Counted from the first letter of the stretch, positions 42,850 to 55,699 are shown. The stretch: DNA of 64,000 nucleotides from Warburgia ugandensis (GCA_035236585.1 CP141135.1:1150001-1214000); one strand, 5' to 3'. Translations and numbers: made by a program. Notes: generated by a model not told the origin, from the letters alone.

Positions 42850-44410
42850 CCAAACAAGAAATTAGGTCTCACATGAGGACATATATTCGCAGTTGAGACC
42901 GATGATTTGGTGGATCATGGGTAACACTAGATTCAATGAGAATTAAGTTCACATTTAAATTAAAAAATTTCTCAAATTTAGAACACTAATTCTACGGTGG
43001 GGCTTCCGTCGTAACAGGATTAGAAATTGCTTTGCGGCTTACTTTTCATGATTCCCAGAAAACAACTGTTTCAGAAAGATTGCTGGATTAGAAGGATCAT
43101 CTCTAGACTGCTTAGTGATGTTGTAATGATTTAATCAGTAGAATGCAAAGGTTTCTGAGAGAGTGAGTGTGTCTAAAAAGCTTAGGCGTGTTGGTTCTTC
43201 CTCTTCTTGGGATGTTTCGAGAGGAGCTGGTGGAATGTCCTTTCATCGACATTAAAAATGGGAACCTTGCCTCCTCTATTGGAGGCAATGCCTCAAACGG
43301 CACTACTTGGATAATGGGTGTATTCATCCCCTTCAAATATATTAAAATCTCAAATAAAATAAGCTTCCATGATTTACATATTATCTTTTAATGCTTTTTG
43401 TAAATGATTGAAATCCAGACAATCTTGGCTTCGGTAGCATCTCATAGTTTGTACTTCTAGCTCTTTTCACCCAAAGAGAGAGAGAGAGAGAGGTGGCGAC
43501 CTTGGAATATTTCAAGTCATTCAAAACCCCTGGTGATGGAGAACCTTCTATTGATTTAAAGCTTTTATATGTCCCAACATCTTTTACAAACTAATCAAAA
43601 GAGGTTAAAATAAATTTCTTTTGCGGATGCTATCATGGAGCTCGACCACATGGTCAGTACCGATGCGGCACCCTGCTTTTACATAAAGGGCTCGCATTTG
43701 GTTCTATATATATATATATATAATGCTCAAAGTCAGAGATATTAGGAAAAAACAACAAAAAGGGGAAAAACCCCACTGTATATTGTATGGGGTTCGGGTT
43801 TATTCTCTCAAGGAAATGTGGAGCAAGCTTCTCACAGATATCAGGGCCTATTCTCTCAAACACGTTTGTAGAGAGGGAAATCAAACGGCAGTCTCCTCAC
43901 ATTACTTTGGGATGATGCATTGGGGATTGCTACTCTCATAGGTAGATAATTTTTCATTTTCCGCTTTCTAGTTGTTTGTTTCTAAGTTTAGTTACCAAAA
44001 GAAAAACAAAAATACATGGGAAATTTTTTAAATAAGTTGATAGCAGTAAACGCCTTGAGAGAGAGAAGTTTATGCCCTTCCTTGTTCATGTATAATGCTT
44101 TTTTGTATTTTAAATTAAACTCATTCATCGTGTTCTTCATACCAAAAACAAAAAAATTCAATAAAAGTTAATGCATTTGCAATTATTTTAAAATTTTTGA
44201 AAATTTTAAGAATGAATGAAAACATAGGCTAAAAGCATCTAATGAAGATGAAATTTAATCTTTAGCCTATCTAATTCATTACATATATGATGAATGGTAT
44301 AAGTCTACAGAACAAAGCTTCACCACCCGTCAAAAAAATGAGAATGAAATTCTTCTCTCTCTCAAAACCAATTTATAGTCCTGGAGTTGGCATCCTTTTT
44401 GTCATCATCT
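42850..44410. other. Intergenic spacer
   Basis: No gene recognised. A minus ORF of 74 residues at 43,112-43,336 is basic in its second half and unknown to me. Short AG and TA microsatellites occur near 43,480 and 43,708. Confidence 0.55.
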
Positions 44411-44424
44411 GGTTAGCAGCTAAA

Positions 44425-44840
44425 AATATTGTAAATGCAATTCCTTAAATTTCCTTCATTATGTAGTATTATATCCAAAGTTTGTATTTGTTTATATCAT
44501 GTATCTTGTAAAATACTTTATAATAATATTATAAATGCAATTCTTTTAAAAAAAGGGCAGCTCGGGTACACAATGCTCCCATGTACGTAGGGTTTGAGAA
44601 AGGGGCGGACCACAAGGGTCTATAATATGCAACATTGCCTTATATTTTTGCAAGAAGTTATTTTCGTACCCCTTAAACCCTATGACCTTAAGGTCACACC
44701 ATGACAATTTTACTATTGCCCCAAGGCTCCCTTTAAATGTAATTCTTTACATTTCTTTAATTATCTAGTACTATATCTATATTATTTCTTTATTTGTATC
44801 AGATATGATAATGAAATACTTTAGTATAATGATAATAATA
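44425..44840. repeat. ~105-bp tandem duplication split by a SINE
   Basis: AAATGCAATTCCTTAAATTTCC (44,434 on) through GTATCTTGTAAAATACTTTA reappears after the SINE as AAATGTAATTCTTTACATTTC (44,735 on) through ATGAAATACTTTA. The start of the second unit is present on both sides of the SINE as its target duplication. Confidence 0.65.
44549..44733 (-). mobile_element. Au SINE, near full length, minus strand
   Basis: Read on the minus strand it runs from GGGAGCCTTGGGGC to GAGCTGCCCTTTT, with GACCCTTGTGGTCCGCCCC and CCTACGTACATGGGAGCAT. Direct repeats AAATG(C/T)AATTCTTT flank it (44,532-44,547 and 44,734-44,748) with one mismatch. It sits at the junction of an older tandem duplication. Confidence 0.83.
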
Positions 44841-44841
44841 A

Positions 44842-47040
44842 TTATTATCATCATCATCATTATTGCTATTAGTTTAAAGATGGTTGATGACTTGACTCCA
44901 ACCTGTAATGGGTTACAAGCAGCGTACCAACTAATTAGGTGCTCATTTTGTTTTTTTCAAGTTAGACTGACACATCCATGCATACCTCGAATCCTGGTCA
45001 CTAGTTGAGAGGCTCCTCGTTGCATGCACCCCTGTGCTACAAAGCCATCGTGCAACTGGCAGGTGCTCATTAATTATTTAACCACGTTACCGTTATTAAT
45101 AAATGCATTAAGTAGGTATATTTATGTCTTTTTCTTTGTTTGCTATTACTGATAAGTAGGTGCAAATACAAAAAAATAAATAAAACCAGACATAATATGC
45201 ATATTTGATTGGTTATTACATATTTATACCTCCCTGAGTTTATATGTGTGACATATGATAATTTCGTGAACTTAAGAGCTAATCCTTTTGGAAACAACAT
45301 CAAGACGTTGATTGCAAAACCATGTTGCCAATTGGTCCGACGGACGTTCCTGGCTGGTGAAGGAAGTGGGACCATACCCAAAACCCTTACGTTTAAGTGA
45401 CGGTTCCATTAGTCTACACTAATCAGATTGCTTCCCTGGAATCTTCCCCCAAAGTTAGTATTTCTTGTATTCCTATCTTGGTTTACATGAATGGCGGGTT
45501 CATTGGATTTTGTTAAAAATCATTATCATTTAAGACATAATAGATCTTTGTTGGACATTGTGTAAGATCAACGGTCCCAATCATCAACCCACATGAGATG
45601 TTTGTTTTGGGTCCGGAAAATGACAATGAAGCTGTCATTCCTCGAAAGGTGGAGAAGATTAAAGAATTCTAGGGCCATTAATTTAATCCATCCCTTCTAA
45701 ATCTAATCCAGGTTAAGACAAACAGATTTAAACTTGTTGTTAATCGGCATTCTGCCCATTATTTTACAGTAAAGTTACTTATTTTGTTTGAAATAACAGC
45801 AAATAAAATACATAGAGAGCATCAATTTGGTCATACTATGGTCACTAAACTAAGTTAAATAAATTAGACAGCCTAATATCAAATGCAGGTCTAGACAAGC
45901 TCGGAAGACGGCATAATTTGGAGAGAGAATCATGGTATCAAGCCTAAGTAATCAAACATTAATACGCTTAATATGACAGCACAATCTCTTTGCTTCTCGT
46001 TAATTTCATCATCATAATATTAAGAAAGGTGTGATTACACTTAATACGGGTGCAAGTTTTCCAAAAAGAAAAAAGAAGAAGATCATAATCTACCGTTTTA
46101 ATCCTTAAATATGGGTCCAGTCAATACTGAAGGCAATCTTGCAAATCCTCGTGAAATAATTAGGTTACGCAAACCTTGATGTCACAATACTACGAAGGCG
46201 AGATAGTGGTGTCTGAACTTACCAATGAGGCCCCTTCGTGCACAATTCTAGAGCTTCTCAGAGCTTTCTTGTACCAGTGAAGAACTAAACCATAGCAGTT
46301 TGGTTTTTTGACTAAACAGAAAGAATTGGGAGAAAGATGAAAGATCTTCCAATAAAAAGGAAAAAGAGGAAGGGGAACTGTTCCATTCCTCCCTTACAAT
46401 TCAAACTAGTAATTCATTGGCCTCCCTCAAGATATGCAGGACCACCTCCTTTTCTTGTTTGAAGTCTTAAAAATTCAACAAGAATGTATGGTTTATCTGC
46501 TTGGTTTTGTCTACCTTATGTGGTGTTAGTGGCATTTTGTCTACCTTGTTAGCCCACTTCATATCCATTTAAGCTTTTAGGGCTGATTGGTAATTCAACG
46601 TGGTATAGGAGCCTTATTGAACACAGAGAGTATAAGTTTGAATTTTGAGACCCTCTTACGTTATCAAATCCACAAGTAATAACTCGAAAAGGACATTCCG
46701 TGTGCGTTGGTCTGTTAGACATATAAATATTGTTGGCCACTTCCAACAAGAGTTCCTGGAAGAGTTGCTATTGCTTCTACCATGTCAAGGTGTTCCACAA
46801 AATGACAAAACAGGGGGTGCCGTTATCAATTTTGCCCCTGTAAATTTAGTAAAATTTTTTGGGTTTTTTTATCCAGATTTTTGTTTTGCGTAAAATTAGT
46901 GTCATTTGATTTATATCAACATGTACATTCCAAATTTGATAATTCTAAGTCCAAATTTTGGGTTCACAAAGAGGTTATTTGCTTAGACTTATTTTTCGTG
47001 AAATTAAATGCTGATTTTTCTCTCCATTAAATTTATAATT
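44842..47040. other. Intergenic spacer
   Basis: AT-rich, no gene recognised. At 46,592-46,760 there is a segment with GTGGTATAGGAGCCTTATTG, slightly like a primer-binding site, and GTTAGACATATAAATATTG. It could be a retrotransposon edge, but no LTR pair was found. Confidence 0.5.
46750..46783 (-). repeat. 34-bp inverted copy of a minisatellite segment
   Basis: This segment is the exact reverse complement of 47,555-47,588 (ATGGTAGAAGCAATAGCAAC onwards). The perfect match contrasts with the decayed array around it. Confidence 0.85.
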
Positions 47041-47062
47041 TAATATATATATATATATATAT
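47041..47062. repeat. (TA)n microsatellite
   Basis: About 10 TA units, immediately before TGTGATGACCAAAAATTGAG. Confidence 0.85.
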
Positions 47063-47144
47063 GTGATGACCAAAAATTGAGGGTCATTACAAGAAATTCC
47101 TCTTCCGACTAGACGCATTGTAGTAGTTGCAGTAATGAGGATGC

Positions 47145-47640
47145 TAAACACTCAAGAAACTCATATGAGGAAGGACATCATGGTAGAAGTAGCACAGACG
47201 GTTCCAAACACTTAGGAAAGTCCTTTGATCAAGGTTTCAAAGACTCAAGAGAATCCACCTTTGAGATGGATTTTCCTACTGATTAGGGGCCACGGTAGTG
47301 ATTATTCCAAACTCTCAAAAAAATCATCTTGTGAGATGGAGATTCCCCATAAGCTGGGGCATGTTGGTCGATGAAACATTGAAGATTCCAGACATTCAAG
47401 AAACTCCTTTGAGATAGATGTTCCTATTAAGCAGGGACAACATGGTAGACAGAGTGCCTAGTGTTCCAATCACTCAAGAAAATCGTTCTTTGATCTAGAA
47501 GTTCTACTAAGCACATACCACAAGAAACCATTGTAAGAAATCCCCCAAACCTAGATGGTAGAAGCAATAGCAACTCTTCCAGGAACTCCATAAAGGCTAC
47601 CCTTACAATAGACATTCCTACTACTTATGTGCCCCAACCA
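47145..47640 (+). repeat. Degenerate minisatellite, ~75-80-bp period
   Basis: About six units, each with TTCCAAACACTCAAGAAA, a TCCTTTGAGATGGA-like part, TTCCTACTAAGCAGGGG-like sequence and an ACATGGTAG(A) end. Units start near 47,150, 47,201, 47,303, 47,385, 47,462 and 47,540. Divergence between units is high, so it is old. No coding. Confidence 0.65.
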
Positions 47641-48274
47641 AATAGTTCAAGAACTCCCTTAGATGCTCATCAAGTGATTTTGCAAGTTCACCCCTTACTT
47701 CTGTCATGTAGTAAGTATCTAAGTACATTTTCATCCATTTCTTTTTATCTATAAGATGGGTTACTCCTAGTCAGTTTCTACAATAGAATACATCATGTTG
47801 ACAACTAACGAAGCTTAAGAAATTTTGCATGAAGAAAACCAATTATTCTGAAGACTACTCAGCCAACATAAAAATGGACGCATTATACCTAGTATGGTTA
47901 CCTTAAGAACTCTTGTTGCCTTACGGGCACCCCAACCATGGCAAGGTTAGCTCGGATTACAAATCACGTTTTTCATGAGTAAGCTGAGAAGTTAGCTGAA
48001 GAGATCATTGGTATTGGAAACATGACCTCTGGCTCTGCCCACGACTTCCTTCCCTTAGCATAGCTCAAGTGACTCCGTTCCCTTTTTTTCCCCGAATGAA
48101 TTTTCCTGTATCTGGAACAATGCATAACAAGTAGGATGGATAAGATAAGTTTGCGAAAGCATGTAATAGCATAGGAGAAGGAGAAAGCTATTATCAAACC
48201 TCCTAATTATAATACATTGCTTAGTGTGGTTGTTACTACAGCATAGTATCCCATACTCTTATTCTGTATGTTCA

Positions 48275-50924
48275 TGTAATGACCCCAATTTTTGTAATAT
48301 TAAAATCCCATGAAAAGTTCAATTTTAAAGATAAGGGCATTTTGGTCATTTCACTAGTCGCCTTGACTAAACCCAGGAATTTGGTCCTAAAAATGGTTCT
48401 ATTAGATGCGTCTCGGAAAAAGGAATCCAACAAGACCAAAATCACCCAAAACGGAGTTAAAATGAGAAAGTTATGGCCCTTTGAAGTTTAGGGGCAAAAT
48501 TGTAATTTTAACAAAAACGGGTTTAGCGGCAAAACACAGGGGCCCGTTTTGATACGGGCACCCTTCATCTTCAACCTCCTAGAGGTTTCTGGAACGGCGG
48601 TATTTCAAGGAGAAACCACCGCCATTCTGGAGGTTTCTCCACTGCCATTCAAAGGCGGGTAGAACCCCTCCAGAACCCTCTTTAAAAGCCCTATAAATAG
48701 AGCTCTTGGGTGCCTCTAATGACAGCCCAAAACCTTGGAGAAAACCCATCGTGGAGCAGTGACCTAGAGGGGAAAACGAAGAGAAAAACCCAGCAACGAG
48801 CCAAGTACGTCCGAGATCGCTCAAAACCCATCTCCCCCATAGTTCCAAGGTCAATTTCTCTAAGTTTTTACATGAAAAACCATGCAAAATGGAGCCCAAG
48901 AGAGCCACCAAGGACCCAGGGACGTCCCCTGGGCCACACTGGTTCGACAGGGTCGAACTAGGGTGTCCTGAGGATGCCCCGGTCCCCCAGTTGACGCAGA
49001 CGTTCCAGTCGGAACGTGACGCGTCGAACGCGTCTAAAGAAAACCAACGGGCGCGTCCGGGGACGTGCCCGCAAAAGAGAGAGACGGCGAAAAAAAGTCA
49101 GCGCGTCTGCAGACGCTCCCGCTGAGGCGCACGCCGCAGACGCGCAGCGTGCTAGTAGCGCGTTGACTTCTGGTTCCTTAAGGAAGCCAGGGCGCACGTC
49201 GCATCGCCAGCGCGGCCTTCAAAGATTCCGTCTTTTTGTCTTTAAAGACTATACGTACATACGACACTAAAACGCTTATAACTTGAGATCTAGAGCTCCG
49301 ATTGAGGCGCCGCAAAAGGCGTTGTGTCCGTATCGACAACGCGGACACATCCAAACTATAAAATCCCTCATCTAGGTCCAATCAAAGGTGGGCATGACCC
49401 TTAGAATAGGATGGTGGCGCGTGGCCACTAGACCTTTGGAAAATTGATAATACCAAGGCCCAATTAGGACCTTAGGACACCCATAGGCATAAGGATGGAT
49501 CCTTAATGCCTAAGTAATAAAACCCAATTACTCTAAAACCTATAAAAAATAGGTCAAACTAACCTTGATTCCCCAAACCATGATCAAGAGCGTCCGAGGA
49601 CAAAAGGGTTAGCGCGACTCCAGGTAGCGCTCTATCACTATTAGATTCTTTTAAAAGAACTATTATTGTTTTGAGAACATATGTTTTAAATATATGACTT
49701 GATTTGCATGACTTAATTCAGCATGCATGATAAATGCTTTGTACATAGCCATGTTTTGTAAATGATTGCATATACATTATGCACATATGTGTTTTGCAAA
49801 TAAGTGCATACATTGCATGATTTAAGTACTTGCAAAGATTGCATGTCCTTAAGGGTTGCTAAAAGACGATGGAGTGCCGAGGGCCAGGCAGTTGTGAGGG
49901 ACCCAAAGAGGATAGGTTTTAAAAAGAGGTTTTGGCTTATTAAATCTTATGTGATTTGGGCAAGTAAGCCCGTGGGTGCTATGCCGAGGGGTCTGGGTTG
50001 GCCACCCGGCCTCTACCACTAATAGGTGGATGAGTACCACGCCCAAAAAGAGGCAAGTCCCTACCTCGATTGCATGTGGTACAGGGGGCTACCACTGGTG
50101 TCACGGCACTGGGTCGACGTGTCATAGGCCCCGTAGAGGCTATGACCGAGTGTCCTCAGGTACTCGGGGACCACACGGGTAGGAGGTCGTGGGCATAGTG
50201 GACCCTATGGTTTGATGATTTATGTGCATTGCATATGGCATGATATGAGGTTGGTTGACCATATCATACTAGAGATCCATGAGTTGGATTCCATGAAGTA
50301 TTTTACGCATATCATAATGCTATGATATATATGTATATGATACTTTCGATTTTGGATTACATAATCCTTTAAGTCGTTAGTATTTCAGTTTGACAATGGA
50401 TTTTGATGTCGATATTGAACTTGAGAATTCAGACATGCACATGTTTTGGAAAGAGCATATGATTTTAAAACATCGCATGCATTATAAAACTAGTAGTGAT
50501 AGACTCCTACTGAGTATAGTATATACTCACCCTATCCTTAACATTTTTCAGGATAGTTCCACTCATAAATAGAAGACGTCTCAGGAGATATTAATGCTAC
50601 GAGCAAGTGAATCAAAAAGAAGAAAGTTATACATGTAAGTAAACTCTCAACCCTTTGGACATGAAGTTGTATTTAATTATAGTTGGGTCAGTCAGACTGA
50701 AAGACCTGGGGAAAATATTTATGATTTTTGAAGTTTTTCAAAAACCACTTTGGTTGTTGTGAAGGTAAATGACACTCGGGGTTTTCAAAAATGAGTTAAA
50801 AAAAAAAAAGGTTTTCCGATACATTGCATGGTTTCTATGAAATGGTTTTCAAATAGGGATGCATCCCGCCTTAGAAAATTAGGTATTGCATTTAAAAATG
50901 CATGAGAAAACCCGGGTCGTCACA
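48275..50924 (+). mobile_element. Solo LTR, 2.65 kb, probable Ty3/gypsy (Del/Tekay-like)
   Basis: It begins TGTAATGACCCC and ends GGGTCGTCACA, an imperfect inverted pair with TG and CA ends. GTTCA (48,270-48,274 and 50,925-50,929) is an exact 5-bp target duplication. Inside are a TATA box (48,692-48,699), a GC-rich stretch rich in GCGCGTC near 49,000-49,200, and ACTGAGTATAGTATATACTC near 50,510, features of the long LTRs of Del/Tekay chromoviruses. No primer-binding site, coding region or second LTR is present, so this is the product of recombination between two LTRs. Family assignment is from general look and length. Confidence 0.75.
48692..48699 (+). promoter_or_regulatory. TATA box in the solo LTR
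   Basis: TATAAATA inside GCCCTATAAATAGAGCTC, about 420 bp from the LTR start. Transcription would start near 48,725 and read rightwards. Confidence 0.55.
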
Positions 50925-50929
50925 GTTCA

Positions 50930-52051
50930 TGTGGTATTTATATGTTCGGTAAATTGAGGTAAGTTGGGCCTAGGCCGTGAGTAACTTTGGGGGCTGATGC
51001 AGGCTACACGGGAGGGACCCTAGCAATTGGTATGAGTACTTATTACCGGTGATTGAGTGTTGTGGAATACTCTTAAGGCTTGATTATGTGTAGTGCCTTG
51101 TTTATTATGACATGCATTCATATTTTTATGATGGGATAGATCTTGACTTGGTTTTAACAGAGGTACGGTTATACTTTATTCATGTCTTGCATGCCATGAT
51201 GATTGGATGTATGTGATATCTTTGTGATCAAGCATAAACAATGATTTGACTGCTACTGTTTTTTTTACACAAACTCATGATTCTTTATGCTCTGGTTTCT
51301 TTAATGCCTAATGATTTGACGCGTTATATGATGTTTACTCCATGAGATTTACTGTAACATCAATACTCTTATACCGCACTATTTCATTGCATTATTATTA
51401 AATGTGATTACTTACACAAGCAATAGCTTGCTATTTGCAACGTTTCATATATAGAGAGTTGCTACAGGTTGGCACTGATAGAGCAAACAAAAGTGATGAT
51501 AGTTTCTAGTGGAGTATTGAGGATATTTCAGAGATGATGAGGTTTGTTTAGGACCTCACTTTGGTTATTGTTTATTGACTTTATGTTATTATAATTGCAA
51601 TGTGACCTGGATGTGAGGATATGCAATTATGTTAGATGTGATAGCTGTATAGATAGACCTTGGGTATTTTGTCATGACTTGATTTTCTTATCTACTGTTG
51701 GAGTATACATTTTCATTGAAAATAATATTTGAGTCGAATAGATGGGCGTGGAGACCGAGTCTCCCATGTGTCGTGTCTTGTATTATGTTTATTGTGTAAT
51801 TTTGTATCGTACATGTTGTGTGCAATGGTCTAAAATACAAAGGAGACTTTACCGGATTTTCAATAGAAATGAAATTTTATTTCACCATTAAATTTGTGGT
51901 TTTATGGTTGTATGACTCCCAGGACTTTGAAATAAATGCTTTTATTCGAGTTTTGTTTTTGGCCACTTTAAAAAATCAAAGTTTTTAAAACAGGGATCCC
52001 AACTCATTTTATAAATTATTTTTTTATTATTGGTAAAACCCGGGGTGTCTC
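50930..52051 (+). mobile_element. Probable LTR 3' part of an older retrotransposon
   Basis: The stretch ends AAAACCCGGGGTGTCTCA, an LTR-like terminus, and contains AGGTTGGCACTGATAGAGC and repeated blocks like those in the R-U5 part of long plant LTRs. Its 5' end was not found. It may be the target into which the solo LTR inserted. Confidence 0.35.
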
Positions 52052-52534
52052 ATTTCTCAAGTGGATGGCATACTCAACAAAGCTGTTTCCTTTTGCTGAT
52101 TTATAGTTGACCGAGTTGCTTTTGTTGAAACCCATCTTTTCTCCTAATATCTTGCAAAATAGATGAAGATTAATTCAAAATTCAAAGAAGTTAAGCAATG
52201 CTTTTACAGGTAGATGGTTGAAAAATATTTGCATGAGTACCTCTAGATAAACCAAGTGTAACAATGAAATGATCATTTCAACTACATACTTAGTACTAAT
52301 GAAATTCTCATTGCTAGTTGGAATAAAATTTTGTGGTAGTTTTACTTGCCAGCAGTTGTTGGAGTACTTGTTGCCCATCGCTAAAAGGAAGATAATCAAC
52401 TTAATATTGATGGTGCTAAGAAAGGAAATGTAGCTTTTGCAAAGTTCAATAGAACTGCCAATTTGACTCATTGAGTTGAACTCTAGTGGCAACAGAAAAC
52501 ACATTCTTACCTTGCATGAAGGAAACTTGATATG

Positions 52535-52823
52535 GCAGCTAGTATAACGTAGCAGCAAACCTGCAATGCATATTTAATGGTTGGCCCATTGTGTAAGAAT
52601 CATCTGAACAAATTACTTTAGAGACAAATGTTATATGAATGTTAAAGCCAAAATTTAGTTACAAAATCATGTTGGGTGAATTTCCTTTTTGAGAAGAAAG
52701 ATGAGTGATTTTATTAAAAAGTTGACCCAGAAGGTCAAATTACAAAGAGTGCTTAACAACATAGCATACACAATCACGAAAGCAATCAATCTATTCAAAA
52801 TGAAATGAAAAAGTCATTAGTAA
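52535..52823 (+). repeat. Tandem repeat unit, left copy, cut by the copia insertion
   Basis: This 289-bp block (AACCTGCAATGCATATTTAA, GGTTGGCCCATTGTGTAAG, then AAGCAATC and GAAATGAAAAAGTCATTA) recurs at 57,796-58,080. The unit continues past the copia element (57,735-57,795), giving a period of about 350 bp before insertion. Confidence 0.85.
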
Positions 52824-53271
52824 TGCTATTTAGTGTCTCATATCTATGAGGGCCTTGGTGTAATTTTGAATTTATTAGTTAATGGGCATTTTAAGAAATG
52901 TTATATAATGTATGTAAACCCATGTTTTTAGGGGCAATGAGTGTGATAGTGTGGAAAAATAAAGAGTGAGAACTATTAGGTTTTTCCTGCAATGGCAAAG
53001 GTGAAGAAGATTAATGGTTAATCTTAATCTTCAAAGGTCTTTGTAATCGCTCATTACTAGTGGATTTCTCTCTAGTTGCTCTTCTTGTAGATGTAGGTAA
53101 ACTTGCTGAACCACATACATCTTGTTTCTCTCCTTAAATGTGTATGTTTCTCTTTCTTTATATTGTTTTTCTTTGATTTCTTTGAATGTATTGGGTGCAA
53201 ACATTCTTCTATGTCATAAGGTAATCATTGGCTTTCGTTAATATTCGTCAAGGTGGGTTTTATCCATAACA
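52824..53271 (+). repeat. 5' LTR of the copia element
   Basis: 448 bp, starting TGCTATTTAGTGTCTCAT and ending CATAACA. TTATATAATG near 52,900 is the likely TATA box. It pairs with 57,284-57,729. Confidence 0.92.
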
Positions 53272-53273
53272 TA

Positions 53274-53285
53274 TGGTATCAGAGC
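53274..53285 (+). other. Primer-binding site (initiator tRNA-Met)
   Basis: TGGTATCAGAGC, complementary to the 3' end of initiator tRNA-Met, lies two bases after the 5' LTR. It fixes the element's orientation. Confidence 0.9.
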
Positions 53286-53339
53286 TATAATGCACACAAG
53301 GTGTTTGGTGAAATTCCCAAGTGAGGTTTTAAGACCAAG

Positions 53340-54060
53340 GTGAGTAAGATTTCAAAGATTTGAAGTGCTAAGTTTGAGGTAGAGAAATTTAATGGGAAGT
53401 GAAACGTTGGATTATGGTAAAGGAGGGTGAAGAAACTCTTGATACAATAAGGTCTTTATATGGCATTTGATGGAAAATCTCCAGAACCATTGGGAATGAA
53501 TAAAGAAGATTGGGATGATACAAAGCTCAAGGTAGTTAGCACAATTTGCTTATGTTTAGCAGATGAGATTATGTACAATATTCTCAATGAGGAAGCAGCT
53601 CCCAGTTTATGGTTGAAGCTTAAGAAATTGTATATGACAAAAAGTCTAACAAATAAGCTCTACTTGAAGCAAAAAATGTACTCACTTCATATGAAATAAA
53701 GTACCTTAGTTTTGAATCATTTGAACACATTTAAAAAGATTGTGAGTGATCTTTTTTGCATTGAAGTAGAATTGGATGAGGAGGATAAGGCTCTCATTCT
53801 TCTTATGTCACTTCTGTCTTCTTATGAGCATTATGGACAACTATCTTTTATGAAAAAGAAACTCTTGACCGACTCTTCTAGCAAATGAGGTGAGGAAGAA
53901 GCCAACCCAAGAGGAAGAGAGTGATGGATTGGTTGCAAGTAGATTGAGAAAACAAAGAGGAAGATCAAAAGAGTGTGATCAATAGAATGAGAGATCTCAG
54001 TCGAAGTCCAAAGGTAAGAAAGGTAAATGTCACTTTTGTAAGCTTGAAGGTCGCTAAAAA
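53340..54060 (+). pseudogene. Copia gag (degraded)
   Basis: A copia-type gag with the landmarks KFEVEKFNG, then the frame from 53,460 with AVSTICLCLADEIMYN-like sequence and LTNKLYLKQKMYSLHM. A stop at 53,697, another in the C-terminal part and a frameshift in the zinc knuckle (CHFCKLEG, then RDC in another frame) break it. Confidence 0.8.
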
Positions 54061-54095
54061 GGGACTGTAAAAAGAGAAAGGAGTGGTTAAAGAAA

Positions 54096-54608
54096 ATGAA
54101 GCTTCAAGAGGAAGAGCAAGCTAGTGTAGCCACTCAATTGGAAGAAGAGGTGGATGTTCTCAGAGCTTCTTTAGGTGTGGTATCTACACTTAATTGGGTT
54201 CTTGATTCTGGTTGTTCATATCATATGACTCCTCATAGAAAGATCTTTGACACTTATAGCTCTTGTGATGGTGCAAGTATATTAATAGGCAATAGTTTTA
54301 CGTGCAAGTTTATAGGCATTGGTATAGTAAAGATCAAAATGTATAATGGAATGGTGAGAACTTTAACGGATGTGAAGCATGTCCCGGATTTAAGAATGAA
54401 TTTGATCTCACTATGGTCCTTAGATTCTATTGGGTGTTGCATTAGTGTGGTAAATGGGATCATGAAGGTTAAAAAGGAGGTACTAGTTGTGATGAAGGGT
54501 GAGAAGAAAAGAAACTTGTACCAGCTGATTGGTGAGACAGTTATTGATAGTGTAGCGATCATATCATCTTTAAGTGATGACATGATGATACAATCCTATG
54601 ACATATGA
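54096..54608 (+). pseudogene. Copia protease and pre-integrase region
   Basis: Open for 170 residues. The protease active site is WVLDSGCSYHM with the catalytic aspartate at residue 37 (base 54,204). It runs to VKHVPDLRMNLISL, the conserved protease end. The pre-integrase GLGHMSERGM lies beyond the stop near 54,606. Confidence 0.85.
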
Positions 54609-54609
54609 G

Positions 54610-55690
54610 GTTAGGTCACATGAGTGAGAGGGGAATGTTAGAATTACACAAAAGGGGTGTGCTCAAGGAGATTAAGTCTTGCAAACTAAACATTTACAAA
54701 GTACATACATGTTGATGTGTGAGACTCCGGTGACTTTTAAAGGTGATGCAAGGTGGTTTGTCTCTTTCATTGATGACTTCTCAAAGAAGGTATGAGTGTA
54801 CTTCATGAGGAAAAAATCTAGAGTGTTTACCATTTCAAATTATAGAAGAAAGAGATGGAGAAGCAAAAAGAAAATCATGTTAAGGTTTTAAGGTCCGATA
54901 ATGGTGGTGAGTTCACATCTAGACAGGTCCAAATGTTCTGTGAGGAATAAGGCATTGTCCGTCACTACACTACACCCGAAAGTGCTTAACAAAATGGGGT
55001 AGCTAAGAGGATGAATAAAACTTTGCTAGAAAGGGCAAGGTGCTTGTGTCTCTTTGCCGATCTTTCTACGGAGTTTTGGGTTGAGGCAGTTAATATGACA
55101 TGTTATATTGTTAACAGATCTCCCTCAACAGCAATTGAACTCAAGATACTAGAAGAAATTTGAATGGGAAAGACAATTGATTATTCTCATATGAGGATAT
55201 GTGGATGGGCAGCTTATGTGCATGTGTAAGAAGGCCAAAGGTCAAAGTTAGAAACAAAATCCAAGCCTTGCATATTCTTGGGATACAAACAATGAGTGAA
55301 AGGCTACAAATTGTGGGATCCTATCCTTAAAAGGAAGATAGTCAGCAGAGATGTAGTCTTTGATGAACGTAGTATGTTTGAAAGAGTTGAAAAGAAATAT
55401 CAACATGATGAAGTAGAAAAGACTAACTAAATTGAGGTGGAGACGAAGTTAGAAATAAAGAGTCTAATTAAAGAGTCTCATGAGGAGGTTCTCTCAGATA
55501 CTTCACATGACTTGGCCCATGAAATCACCACGGAGGAGCCATACTCTATTGCCAAAGGAAAGGGAAAGCGGCATGGGCAAGTACCATTAAGATATCGAGA
55601 TGATATCGTCTCCAATGCTTTGTCATTTGAATACAATGATCCATTTACATATGAGGAGGCAATTAGAGTAAAAGATAGTGTAATTGATTG
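54610..55690 (+). pseudogene. Copia integrase (degraded)
   Basis: Fragments in shifting frames: FVSFIDDFSKKV (catalytic Asp), LRSDNGGEFTSRQ (second Asp), YTTPES, ERARCL and EFWVEAVNMTCYIVNRSPS. At least four stops are visible. 55,437-55,691 is an open linker before the reverse transcriptase. Confidence 0.82.
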
Positions 55691-55699
55691 AATGCCATA

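Noticed and set aside
54254-54583. 109-residue minus-strand ORF in the copia element
   Set aside because: Antisense shadow of the protease frame.
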